In this document: positions 53,604 to 64,000 of the stretch, piece after piece
Position numbering within the stretch: the first letter of the stretch is position 1
Layout of the letters: the number at the start of each line of letters is the position of its first letter
Assembly (NCBI RefSeq): GCF_003863365.1
Contig: NZ_RQXT01000002.1
Coordinates: forward strand, 248,001-312,000
Reading direction: 5' to 3'
Source of the DNA: Mesorhizobium tamadayense
Lineage (GTDB): Bacteria > Pseudomonadota > Alphaproteobacteria > Rhizobiales > Rhizobiaceae
DNA length: 64,000 nucleotides
The notes under the pieces: model-generated
Database searches by the model: none
Told to the model about the DNA's origin: nothing
What the model saw: the letters and a program-made list of their open reading frames with translations, nothing else
Made by a program: the position numbers and the translations under genes

Positions 53604-54833
53604 TCAGCGTTCCTCCGGCGGCTTCAGCCGCCGGAATTGCATCAGCAAGAGCAGATCGTACAAAATCTTCAGCGCACCGCAGATGAGCAAAGGCCATGCT
53701 CGGAACGAGGCAGCGAAGAGAGCGCCTGCCAGGACAGGGCTGACCGAGGCGGCCAGGCTGCGCGGCACCGACGTGAAGCTCGCGGCCGCCGCGCGCTCCG
53801 CCTCCGTAACGACGGCCATTACGTAGGACGAGCGCGTCGGCACGTCCATCTGCGACAGCGCAGCCCGGATCAATAGGAAGACAAGCGCCATGGGCAGTGT
53901 CGGTGCCAGTGCCGCCAACATCAGAGCGATGCTGGACGGAATGTGCGTGAATACCATCGTGTTGATCAGCCCGATGCGTCGCGAAAGCCGAGCGGCCACA
54001 GGGAACGAGAATGCCGATAGCGCGCCCGACCAGAAGAAGAAAACACCTGCCTGCGAAAGCGAGAGGTCAAATCGGTCGAAAAGCCAAAGGGCGAGCAGAG
54101 ATTGAACGACGAAGCCTCCCGCGAAGGCATCGAGGCTGAAAAGGGCCGCAAGCTTGAAAACGATATGGCGCGAAGGGCCGAGCGCGGCTGGCGGGCCGGC
54201 AACCGGTGCCGGGCGGTGTGGGATGCATGCGTAGAGCGAGCCACCGAGCAGACCGAGGAGCGCGTAAAGGACGAACATGGCCTTGATGCCGGCAAGTCGG
54301 TCCAGACCAGCCGGGGCCAAAAGGTCGGGTATCACTGAAGCAAGCCCACCTGTGGCACCCGCGAACGCGCCCACGAGGCTGTAGCGCGCGAACATCCTGG
54401 TACGCTCACGCTCGGTGACCTCGCGTGTGAGTACGGCGTGCTCCAACGGCACGAATACACTGACACTGCCGGCCGAGGGGTTGATCGTGCCGGCGAGAGC
54501 AACGACCAGAAGTAACGCATAATCATCTACGACGGCAAAGGCCACGCCGGTAGCAATCATCAAACCGGCCCCGGCCAGCAGCAGTTGACGGTGATCATGT
54601 CGGGCGCCAAGGAACCCGACATATATTGTCAGCAGCGCGGAACCGAGGAGCGATGCTGTCGCGATGACGCCGACCTGCAGGGGAGTAAATCCGAGGGCGA
54701 GCAGGTAGACCGGCAACAGCACGGCCACGAATCCGTCGCCAAAGTCCCGCAGAGCACGAGCAGCAAAGAGAAAAATCGTCGGATGGATCCGCTGCACCGA
54801 TTTCGTCTCTCGACAGTTTGTCGCCAGCATCAC
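53604..54833 (-). CDS. MFS transporter
   Basis: A 409-residue inner-membrane protein with about 12 hydrophobic segments. It starts IFLFAARALRDFGDGFVAVL with the loop GARHDHRQLLL in the 2-3 position, and a long middle loop separates the halves (YACIPHRPAPVAGPPAA). Late motifs include RAALSQMDVPTRSSYVMAVV. It resembles drug- or sugar-type efflux carriers, but the substrate is unknown. It is not tightly linked to neighbours (111 bp before the GntR gene). The start is uncertain; a later start near QRIHPT would also keep all helices. Confidence 0.7.
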   Translation of the reverse strand: MMLATNCRETKSVQRIHPTIFLFAARALRDFGDGFVAVLLPVYLLALGFTPLQVGVIATASLLGSALLTIYVGFLGARHDHRQLLLAGAGLMIATGVAFAVVDDYALLLVVALAGTINPSAGSVSVFVPLEHAVLTREVTERERTRMFARYSLVGAFAGATGGLASVIPDLLAPAGLDRLAGIKAMFVLYALLGLLGGSLYACIPHRPAPVAGPPAALGPSRHIVFKLAALFSLDAFAGGFVVQSLLALWLFDRFDLSLSQAGVFFFWSGALSAFSFPVAARLSRRIGLINTMVFTHIPSSIALMLAALAPTLPMALVFLLIRAALSQMDVPTRSSYVMAVVTEAERAAAASFTSVPRSLAASVSPVLAGALFAASFRAWPLLICGALKILYDLLLLMQFRRLKPPEER

Positions 54834-54922
54834 CGTCAGGGCTTGTCACCCGGGCACGTAGCTGGAGCCGAGATATCATGCTGGAGGAGCGGCAAATGTG
54901 CCAGCGGTGAAATTGGCCGCCA

Positions 54923-55747
54923 TCAAACGAAGAAGAACTCCTCGATGCGCTGTTTTGCACTGGTCAGCGCGGGCAGGATCTCGCGCTCCATCGCCTCGAC
55001 CGAGAAGCGCGCCGACTGCGTCGAGACATTGATGGCCGCGACGGTGCGGCCGGCGCGGTCGCGGATCGGCACGGCGATCGAGCGCAGGCCGAGTTCCAGT
55101 TCCTCGTCGACAATGGAAAAACCGTCCGCCTTTGCCTTGTCGATAGCTTTGCCCAGCGCGGCACGGCTGGCGATCGTCTTCGGCGTCCGTCGCTCGATCT
55201 TTGCTTCGCCGAGGAAGCTTTTCAGTTCGTCCTTGCCAAGGCCGGCGAGCAGGACCCGCCCCATCGAGGTGCAGTGGGCCGGCAGCCTCGTGCCGACGTC
55301 GAGCGCGACACTCAAGATGCGGCGGCCGGGAATGCGCGCGACATAGACGACGTCCTCGCCCGACAGCACCGCCGCATTGCAGGCCTCGTCGAACCGACCC
55401 GCCACCTCGCGCATGATGGGTGTGGCGAAGGTCCACAGCGAGGCGCCGCTGAGCCAGGTTCGGGCGACGGTCAGAAGCCGCGGCGACAGCGAAAACAGCC
55501 GGCCCGATTGCGTCGCATAGCCGGCGGCTGCCAGCGTCAGCAGGAAGCGGCGGGCGCCGGCGCGCGTCAGGCCAGCTTCCTCGGCCATCTCGGTCAGCGT
55601 CATGCCGGCCGGATGCCGGGCGAGGATCTCCATCACCACCAGGCCGCGTTCCAGCGAGCCGACATGATCGCGCGACGTTGCTTCGTCTTCCACGTGCGTT
55701 TGACTCGGCGCAAAGGTTGGAGCTAAAAAGTATTCCATATTAAACAT
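54923..55747 (-). CDS. pcaR: IclR family regulator of protocatechuate catabolism
   Basis: A 274-residue IclR-type activator. The N-terminal winged helix reads GLVVMEILARHPAGMTLTEM, then AEEAGLTRAGARRFLLTLAAAGY (about residues 34-76), and the effector domain is in LPAHCTSMGRVLLAGL and IRDRAGRTVAAINVST. It is divergent from pcaI with 44 bp between starts and a PcaR-type palindrome in that gap, which supports the name. Start codons at 55747 and 55738 are both possible; neither has a good ribosome site. Confidence 0.85.
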   Translation of the reverse strand: MFNMEYFLAPTFAPSQTHVEDEATSRDHVGSLERGLVVMEILARHPAGMTLTEMAEEAGLTRAGARRFLLTLAAAGYATQSGRLFSLSPRLLTVARTWLSGASLWTFATPIMREVAGRFDEACNAAVLSGEDVVYVARIPGRRILSVALDVGTRLPAHCTSMGRVLLAGLGKDELKSFLGEAKIERRTPKTIASRAALGKAIDKAKADGFSIVDEELELGLRSIAVPIRDRAGRTVAAINVSTQSARFSVEAMEREILPALTSAKQRIEEFFFV

Positions 55748-55749
55748 AT

Positions 55750-55764
55750 GTTCGCAACGCGAAC
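55750..55764. promoter_or_regulatory. PcaR operator candidate
   Basis: GTTCGCAACGCGAAC is a perfect 15-bp palindrome with GTTCG...CGAAC ends, the same design as the PcaR site known in Pseudomonas (GTTCGATAATCGCAC; recalled). It lies between the divergent pcaR and pcaI starts. Confidence 0.7.
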
Positions 55765-55791
55765 TTTTTCGCGGAACACCGGAGCCTGGAC

Positions 55792-56649
55792 ATGGTGAAG
55801 TTCGTGCCGCTGAAGGAGGCCGTCGCGCAGAATTTGCACGATGGCGACGCAGTCGCCTTCGAGGGCTTCACGCATCTGATCCCGACCGCCGCCGCACATG
55901 AAGCGATCCGCCAGGGTTTTCGCGACCTGACGCTTATCCGCATGACACCCGACCTGATCTACGACCAGATGATCGGCATGGGCATGGCGAGGAAGATCGT
56001 CTTCTCCTATGTTGGCAATCCTGGCGTCGGCCTGCTCAGGCGCGCCCGCGACGCCATCGAGAACGGTTTTCCGCGCGCGATCGAGGTCGAGGAGCACAGT
56101 CACGCCGGCATGGCCAACGCCTATGAGGCTGGGGCGGCCGGCCTGCCCTGCGCGGTGTTTCGCGGCTATCGCGGCGCGGGTCTTGCCGAGGTGAATCCGA
56201 ACATCAAATCCGTCACCTGCCCGTTCACTGGCGAAGTTCTTGCCGCGGTTCCGGCGATCCGCCCCGACGTCACCTTCATCCACGCGCAGAAGGCCGACCG
56301 GAAGGGCAATGTGCTGGTCGAAGGCATCATCGGCATCCAGAAGGAGGCCGTGCTCGCGGCAAAGCGTGCCGTGGTGACCGTCGAGGAGGTGGTCGACAAT
56401 TTCGACGATCTCCACCCCAATCTGACCGTGCTGCCGAGCTGGACCATCGCGGCGATCTCCGTCGTGCCCGGCGGCTCGCATCCCTCCTATACGCATGGTT
56501 ATTACGAGCGCGACAACGCCGCCTATCTCGAATGGGACGAGATCGCCGCCGACCGCGACCGCTTCCAGGCATGGATGCAGAAGAACGTCATCGAGAGCAG
56601 CGCGGACGACTTCGCCGCCCGCGTCGAGCATCTGAGGAAAGCCGCATGA
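55792..56649 (+). CDS. pcaI: 3-oxoadipate CoA-transferase subunit A
   Basis: The alpha subunit (285 residues) of succinyl-CoA:3-oxoadipate CoA-transferase activates beta-ketoadipate in the cytoplasm. The glutaconate-type form is seen in VAFEGFTHLIPTAAAHEA, then IGMGMARKIVFSYVGNPGVG, and VTFIHAQKADRKGNVLVEG. It starts close to the PcaR operator and overlaps pcaJ by 4 bases (ATGA). Confidence 0.9.
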   Translation: MVKFVPLKEAVAQNLHDGDAVAFEGFTHLIPTAAAHEAIRQGFRDLTLIRMTPDLIYDQMIGMGMARKIVFSYVGNPGVGLLRRARDAIENGFPRAIEVEEHSHAGMANAYEAGAAGLPCAVFRGYRGAGLAEVNPNIKSVTCPFTGEVLAAVPAIRPDVTFIHAQKADRKGNVLVEGIIGIQKEAVLAAKRAVVTVEEVVDNFDDLHPNLTVLPSWTIAAISVVPGGSHPSYTHGYYERDNAAYLEWDEIAADRDRFQAWMQKNVIESSADDFAARVEHLRKAA

Positions 56650-57449
56650 GCGACACCGAGGACTTGGGCTTCACCCCCAACGAGATGATGACGATCGCCG
56701 CCAGCCGTGCGCTGAAGAACGACGATGTCTGCTTCGTCGGCATCGGCGCGCCGTCGGCCGCCTGCAACGTCGCGCGGCTGACCCATGCGCCCGATATCAC
56801 GCTGATCTACGAGAGCGGCACGATCGGCACCGCGCCTGACGTTTTGCCGCTGTCGATCGGCGACGGCGAATTGTGCGAGACGGCGGTGACCACCGTCGCG
56901 GTGCCGGAGATGTTTCGCTACTGGTTGCAGGGCGGCCGCATCTCCATAGGCTTCCTCGGTGCCGCTCAACTCGACAAGTTCGGCAATATCAACACCACCG
57001 TCATCGGCGACTACGCGCATCCGAAGACGCGGCTGCCCGGCGGCGGCGGCGCTCCGGAGATCGCCACCTCGTCGAGAGAGGTCTACATCACGATGGCGCA
57101 GTCGAAGCGCGGCATGGTCGAGAAGATCGACTTCTTCACCTCCTTCGGCCATGGCGAGGGCGGCGACCACCGCAAGCGCCTCGGCATCGACACGGCCGGT
57201 CCGACCTTGCTGATCACCGACCTCGCCGTCTGGAAGCCGGATCCCGTCACCAAGGAATTCACCGTCGTATCGGTGCATCCCGGCGTCACCCGCGAGCAGC
57301 TGCAGGCAACCTGTGGCTGGACAGTCAAGTTTGTGGAGGCCCTTGACGAGACGCCAGCGCCGACGGAACTCGAGCTGAAGACATTGCGCGACTTGCAGGC
57401 CCGCACCAAGGCCGCGCATGCGGGAACCGCCAAGGGGAAAGCTGCATAA
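56646..57449 (+). CDS. pcaJ: 3-oxoadipate CoA-transferase subunit B
   Basis: The beta subunit (267 residues). The catalytic Glu sits in LIYESGTIGTAP (about residue 58), and further conserved segments are GFLGAAQLDKFGNINTTVIG and LPGGGGAPEIATS. The start at 56646 overlaps the pcaI stop. It is followed without a gap by pcaF. Confidence 0.9.
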   Translation: MSDTEDLGFTPNEMMTIAASRALKNDDVCFVGIGAPSAACNVARLTHAPDITLIYESGTIGTAPDVLPLSIGDGELCETAVTTVAVPEMFRYWLQGGRISIGFLGAAQLDKFGNINTTVIGDYAHPKTRLPGGGGAPEIATSSREVYITMAQSKRGMVEKIDFFTSFGHGEGGDHRKRLGIDTAGPTLLITDLAVWKPDPVTKEFTVVSVHPGVTREQLQATCGWTVKFVEALDETPAPTELELKTLRDLQARTKAAHAGTAKGKAA

Positions 57450-58656
<1,207 letters not shown>

Positions 58657-58668
58657 TAGGCGCACGCC

Positions 58669-58711
58669 AGGGTGTGCCGAGATTCAGGTCAGGCCGAGCC
58701 GAAAATGGCGG
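58669..58711 (+). repeat. Left terminal inverted repeat of the insertion sequence
   Basis: The repeat begins AGGGTGTG and ends AAATGGCGG, matching the complement of 60168-60210 with about seven mismatches. It begins 12 bp after the normal pcaF stop. Confidence 0.8.
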
Positions 58712-58827
58712 GCTCCGAAAACCGGAGCGGAGCGTACTTAAAGTACGTGTTGGGGTGGACGGCCCCCGACGGCATCGTGATGTGCCAGAATGAGGTCGTT
58801 GAAGATCTCAAGCAAGGGAGACCGTCC

Positions 58828-59868
58828 GTGGATAAACTTATTCGCATTGGCATGGATACGTCAAAGAGCGTTTTCCAACTGCATGGGGTGAATGAAGCCG
58901 AACAGCCTGTGTTGCGCAAGAAGCTGCGGCGCAATCAGGTGCTCGCCTTCTTTGCCGGGCTTTCGCCGCTGAGGGTTGGCATGGAGGCCTGTGGCGCGGC
59001 ACATTACTGGGCGCGGGAATTGCGCGCGCTGGGTCATCATGTGCTGCTGATGCCGGCGCAGCACGTGAAGCCCTATGTCCAGCGCTCCAAATCGGATGCA
59101 GCCGATGCCGATGCGATCTGCGAGGCGATGATTCGGCCACGCATGCGTTTCGTTGCGGCCAAGAGCGCCGAACAGCAGGCGGCACAGATGCTGGCGAAGC
59201 TGCGAGCGCAGTTCATCGGCCGGCGCACGCAACTGGCCAATTCGATCCGCGGCTTTGCGGCGGAGTTCGGCTTGACTGCGCCCAAGGGGCTTTCCCGGCT
59301 CGGCGATCTGCTGGCCGACATTCGCGCTGACGCGACGATCCCGGACACGGCCAGGGACATGTTCGAGACGCTGGCGCGCGACTATGCGCATATCAGCGCC
59401 GAGGTCGCCGTGCTCGATAAAAAGCTGTTTGCGCTTCATAGGCACAACGAAGTGAGCCGGCGGCTGGCCGTCATACCGGCGGTCGGTCCTGTCGGAGCGA
59501 CGCTGCTGGCCATCAAGGTGACGGATGCGCACGGCTTCAAGTCGGGGCGCGACTTTGCCGCCTGGCTCGGATTGACGCCGAAGAACCATTCGACAGCAGG
59601 CAAAAATCGGCTTGGGGTGATCACCCGCGCAGGCGACGACATGCTGCGAAGCGTGCTGGTAGCGGGCGCCACCGCGCTCATTCAACATATGCGGCGGGGC
59701 AGCAAAAGGGTCTGGCCATGGCTGGCGGCCTTGACCGCGCGCAAGCCCGCCAAACTCGCGGCGGTGGCGCTGGCCAACAAGCTGGCCCGCATCGCCTGGA
59801 AGCTGATGGTCACCGGTGAGCATTACCGCCCCCTCGGCGCCACCAATCCGGTGTCTGTGCAGCCGTAA
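58828..59868 (+). CDS. IS110 family transposase (DEDD recombinase)
   Basis: A 346-residue RNA-guided type recombinase. The N-terminal RuvC-like DEDD domain has RIGMDTSKSVFQLHG (first Asp), VGMEACGAAHYW (Glu) and KSDAADADAICEAM (Asp pair). The C-terminal transposase_20 domain has IPAVGPVGATLLA and LGLTPKNHSTAGKNRLG with the catalytic Ser in HSTAGK. The start GTG 58828 follows AAGGGAG; frames from 58672 begin in the terminal repeat and are rejected. It looks intact. Confidence 0.9.
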   Translation: MDKLIRIGMDTSKSVFQLHGVNEAEQPVLRKKLRRNQVLAFFAGLSPLRVGMEACGAAHYWARELRALGHHVLLMPAQHVKPYVQRSKSDAADADAICEAMIRPRMRFVAAKSAEQQAAQMLAKLRAQFIGRRTQLANSIRGFAAEFGLTAPKGLSRLGDLLADIRADATIPDTARDMFETLARDYAHISAEVAVLDKKLFALHRHNEVSRRLAVIPAVGPVGATLLAIKVTDAHGFKSGRDFAAWLGLTPKNHSTAGKNRLGVITRAGDDMLRSVLVAGATALIQHMRRGSKRVWPWLAALTARKPAKLAAVALANKLARIAWKLMVTGEHYRPLGATNPVSVQP

Positions 59869-60167
59869 GAGCATTAAGAGTTCGGCGTCGAGCGCCCTCG
59901 TTCGACGCCGAGGCCAGAACTTGCAAGCAGAGGAGCAGATGGTGTGACCGGTCGAACCGGGACCAGCGAGACACTCCGAGGTGCTCACCGGCAGCCAATG
60001 CCGCGTACGTGTTTGGAACTCGCTATCCGTGTAGCCCATCTTGGCCAGCGCTCACATACCGGCGCGCAACAGGCCGGACATATGAGCGCAAGCGATCCGA
60101 TCAACCATCTCAGCCAAACCTTGCAAGCAGGGGGCCGTCCACATATGAGCACCGGAAGCGCAGGACC
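59869..60167 (+). ncRNA. Non-coding 3' part of the IS, candidate bridge RNA region
   Basis: No gene lies between the transposase stop and the right inverted repeat. The region is rich in structure: CGGCGTCGA (59883-59891) pairs with TCGACGCCG (59902-59910); CTTGCAAGCAG is repeated at 59920-59930 and 60120-60130; ACATATGAGC is repeated at 60078-60087 and 60141-60150. In IS1111-type elements the guide (bridge) RNA is encoded at the 3' end (recalled), so this is the expected place; boundaries are unknown. Confidence 0.45.
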
Positions 60168-60208
60168 CCGCCATTTGCAGGCCGGCCTCACCTGAATATC
60201 GACACACC

Positions 60209-60210
<2 letters not shown>
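60168..60210 (-). repeat. Right terminal inverted repeat of the insertion sequence
   Basis: The complement begins AGGGTGTG and ends AAATGGCGG as in the left end. Its last two bases (60209-60210) form part of the pobA stop codon. Confidence 0.8.
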
Positions 60211-62433
<2,223 letters not shown>

Positions 62434-62445
62434 GAAACGGCTCGG

Positions 62446-63060
62446 TCAGCTGTCGAAGAAGACCGTCTCCTTCTCGCCTTGCAGATGGACGTCGAAGACG
62501 TAGGTGTCGCCCTGGCGCTCGGCGATCAGGGTGGGCACGCGCACGCGGTGCTCGATACGGGCAAGGATCGGATCCTCGGCATTGGCCTCCTCCTCGTCGG
62601 AGAAATAGAGCCGCGTGTGCAGGCCGATATTGATGCCGCGCGCCACGATCCACAGCGTGATGTGCGGCGCCATCAGCCGACCGTCGCTGAACGGCACGCG
62701 GCCTGGCTTGATCGTCCGGAACAGGCAGATGCCGGTTTCCGTGTCGGTCGGCTGCCGGCCCCAGCCCAGGAAATTCGGGTCGGCGGCGCCGCGCAATTCG
62801 GCCGGCGAATTGTAGAGCCCGTTGGCATCCGCTTGCCAGATCTCGACCAGCGCGTCCTTGAGCGGCTTGCCGGTGCCGTCGAGCACGCGGATACGCAAAT
62901 CGATGCGCTCACCCTTGGACTGCTCGTTGACCATCGTCGAGCCGAGGTCGCTCGCATAGACGCCGCCGATGCCGCAGAAATTGGGCGTCAGCCCGATATG
63001 CACGTAAGGCCCCGCGGTCTGCGAAGGGCTTTCCTTCAGCCGGTCGAGCGATTGAGTCAT
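62446..63060 (-). CDS. pcaG: Protocatechuate 3,4-dioxygenase alpha subunit
   Basis: The 204-residue alpha subunit of the iron(III) ring-cleaving dioxygenase. The intradiol core is visible in SQTAGPYVHIGL, ALVEIWQADANGLYNSP and PGRVPFSDGRLMAPHITLWIVA; as expected of the alpha chain, the iron-binding Tyr/His set is incomplete. Start ATG 63060 overlaps the pcaH stop (TGATG). Confidence 0.92.
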   Translation of the reverse strand: MTQSLDRLKESPSQTAGPYVHIGLTPNFCGIGGVYASDLGSTMVNEQSKGERIDLRIRVLDGTGKPLKDALVEIWQADANGLYNSPAELRGAADPNFLGWGRQPTDTETGICLFRTIKPGRVPFSDGRLMAPHITLWIVARGINIGLHTRLYFSDEEEANAEDPILARIEHRVRVPTLIAERQGDTYVFDVHLQGEKETVFFDS

Positions 63061-63812
63061 CAATTGCCCTCCAGCCTGTTCTCGAACAGCGTCGAGCGCC
63101 GCCCGCGCAGCACGATGTCGAACTTGTAGGCGAGCGCGTCCATCGGGATGGTCGACTGCATGTCGAGCGCAGCGATCAGCGCTTCGATGGCAGCCTTGTC
63201 GGCAATGCCGCCGACAATCGGGCAGCGCCGGATCAGCGGATCGCCTTCGAAATACATCTGCGTGATCAGCCGCTGCGCGAAGCCGTGGCCGAACACCGAA
63301 AAATGGATATGGGCCGGACGCCAGTCGTTCGGGCCATTCGGCCATGGATACGGCCCGGGCCTGACGGTGCGAAAGGCATAGCCGCCGTCCTCGGCGGTGA
63401 TGGCGCGGCCGCAGCCGCCGAAATTCGGGTCGAGCGGCGCAAGATAACCGTCCTTCTTGTGGCGGTAACGGCCGCCGGCATTGGCCTGCCAGAATTCGAG
63501 CAGCACGCCGGGCACGCCCCTGCCCCGCTCGTCGAGCACGCGCCCATGGACGATGATGCGCTCGCCGATGGCGCTCTCGCCGGCCCTGGCGAAATTGTGG
63601 ATCAGGTCGTTGTCGAGTTCTCCCAGCATGGCATGGCCGAACACCGGACCGGTAAGTTCCGATAGCGTGTTGTCGAAGGCGATCAGCGCCTTTTGCGGCG
63701 AGCGCAGCACCGAGCTCTTGTACGCCGGCGTGAATGCCGGCGGGTGCCACTGACGATCGCGCTGGAAGAAGGCGCCCGTTTCCGGCGTCCTGTTGGAGCC
63801 GGGCTCAGGCAT
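63060..63812 (-). CDS. pcaH: Protocatechuate 3,4-dioxygenase beta subunit
   Basis: The 250-residue catalytic subunit. The four iron ligands are recognisable as the Tyr in [13 protein letters not shown], the Tyr in GPYPWPNG and the two His of [12 protein letters not shown] (about residues 182-193). With PcaG it cleaves protocatechuate to 3-carboxy-cis,cis-muconate. Start ATG 63812 ([13 protein letters not shown]) overlaps the last codons of pcaC. Confidence 0.93.
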   Translation of the reverse strand: MPEPGSNRTPETGAFFQRDRQWHPPAFTPAYKSSVLRSPQKALIAFDNTLSELTGPVFGHAMLGELDNDLIHNFARAGESAIGERIIVHGRVLDERGRGVPGVLLEFWQANAGGRYRHKKDGYLAPLDPNFGGCGRAITAEDGGYAFRTVRPGPYPWPNGPNDWRPAHIHFSVFGHGFAQRLITQMYFEGDPLIRRCPIVGGIADKAAIEALIAALDMQSTIPMDALAYKFDIVLRGRRSTLFENRLEGN

Positions 63813-64000
63813 GGGCGTCGTCCATCTGCGCGAACACCTCCTTGGCGATCTTGAAGGCGCGGTTGGCAGCCGGCACGCCGGCATAGATCGCGACATGCAG
63901 GAAGGCTTCGCAGATATCGTCGCGCGACGCGCCCGTGTTGGCGGTGGCGCGCACATGCATGGCCACCTCCTCGTCATGGCCGAGGGCCGCAAGCAGCGCC
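63805..64000 (-). CDS. pcaC: 4-carboxymuconolactone decarboxylase, 5' part beyond the window
   Basis: This is the last 65 codons of PcaC, running off the right edge. The visible end reads [20 protein letters not shown], then [19 protein letters not shown], matching the AhpD/CMD-family C-terminus with the conserved His (FLHVAIYAG). It decarboxylates 4-carboxymuconolactone to the enol-lactone. The 8-base overlap with pcaH shows a single pcaC-H-G-B-pobA transcription unit. Confidence 0.88.
   Translation of the reverse strand, partial: ALLAALGHDEEVAMHVRATANTGASRDDICEAFLHVAIYAGVPAANRAFKIAKEVFAQMDDAHA

Noticed and set aside
58672..58827. Longer start of the IS110 transposase
   Set aside because: It begins inside the terminal inverted repeat and lacks homology; GTG 58828 with AAGGGAG upstream fits the family N-terminus.

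Overview
The window reads as an alphaproteobacterial, Rhizobiales-type chromosome or large replicon, most like Mesorhizobium. This rests on uniformly high GC, wall-to-wall ABC importers for sugars and polyamine-like solutes paired with LacI, GntR, AraC and IclR regulators, a rhizobial-style pca/pob protocatechuate locus, genes resembling rhizopine (moc) catabolism, and short palindromic intergenic repeats of the rhizobial kind. The genus is inferred from protein style, not from a marker gene. No rRNA, tRNA or CRISPR array was found.

Layout. 1-4.4 kb: the end of a sulfate import locus (CysA-like ATPase, sulfate-binding protein), an Rrf2 regulator and a divergent acyltransferase. 4.5-12.5 kb (minus): a sugar or sugar-acid ABC importer with gluconokinase, a LacI/GntR-like repressor with a perfect operator palindrome, and an MFS carrier. 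12.7-16.7 kb: a DUF3175 protein, then two near-duplicate FCD-type GntR regulators bracketing a divergent epimerase / 3-hydroxyisobutyrate-dehydrogenase-like pair. 16.9-20.2 kb: a fructose-type ABC importer whose binding-protein gene diverges from its ATPase and permease. 20.3-31.3 kb (plus): an AraC regulator and a CO-dehydrogenase/xanthine-dehydrogenase-like molybdenum hydroxylase operon (CoxG, M, S, split L, D and E homologues), followed by an amidohydrolase, an ornithine-cyclodeaminase-family protein and a frameshifted aromatic-amino-acid-lyase-like gene.

31.3-45.5 kb (minus) is the most striking part: fourteen closely spaced genes in one direction, with two complete ABC importers, MocA-like and MocC-like enzymes, a DUF4432 epimerase-like protein, a membrane di-iron oxygenase/desaturase with a Rieske ferredoxin (MocD/MocE-like) and a PanB relative lacking its metal ligands. 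A divergent LacI regulator sits at the head. It looks like a complete import-and-degradation system for an unidentified, possibly methylated, cyclitol or sugar. One importer has two ATPases whose motif losses are complementary, predicting one consensus and one degenerate ATP site.

46.9-53.5 kb (minus): a seven-gene operon of GntR regulator, ADP-ribosylglycohydrolase-family enzyme, PfkB kinase and polyamine-type ABC importer, which suggests uptake, glycosidic cleavage and phosphorylation of an N-glycoside. 53.6-54.8 kb: an MFS protein. 54.9-64 kb: the beta-ketoadipate pathway (pcaR, pcaIJF, pobA, pcaB, pcaGH and partial pcaC). Here pcaF is frameshifted near its 3' end, and an IS110-type element with about 43-bp terminal inverted repeats lies exactly between pcaF and pobA.
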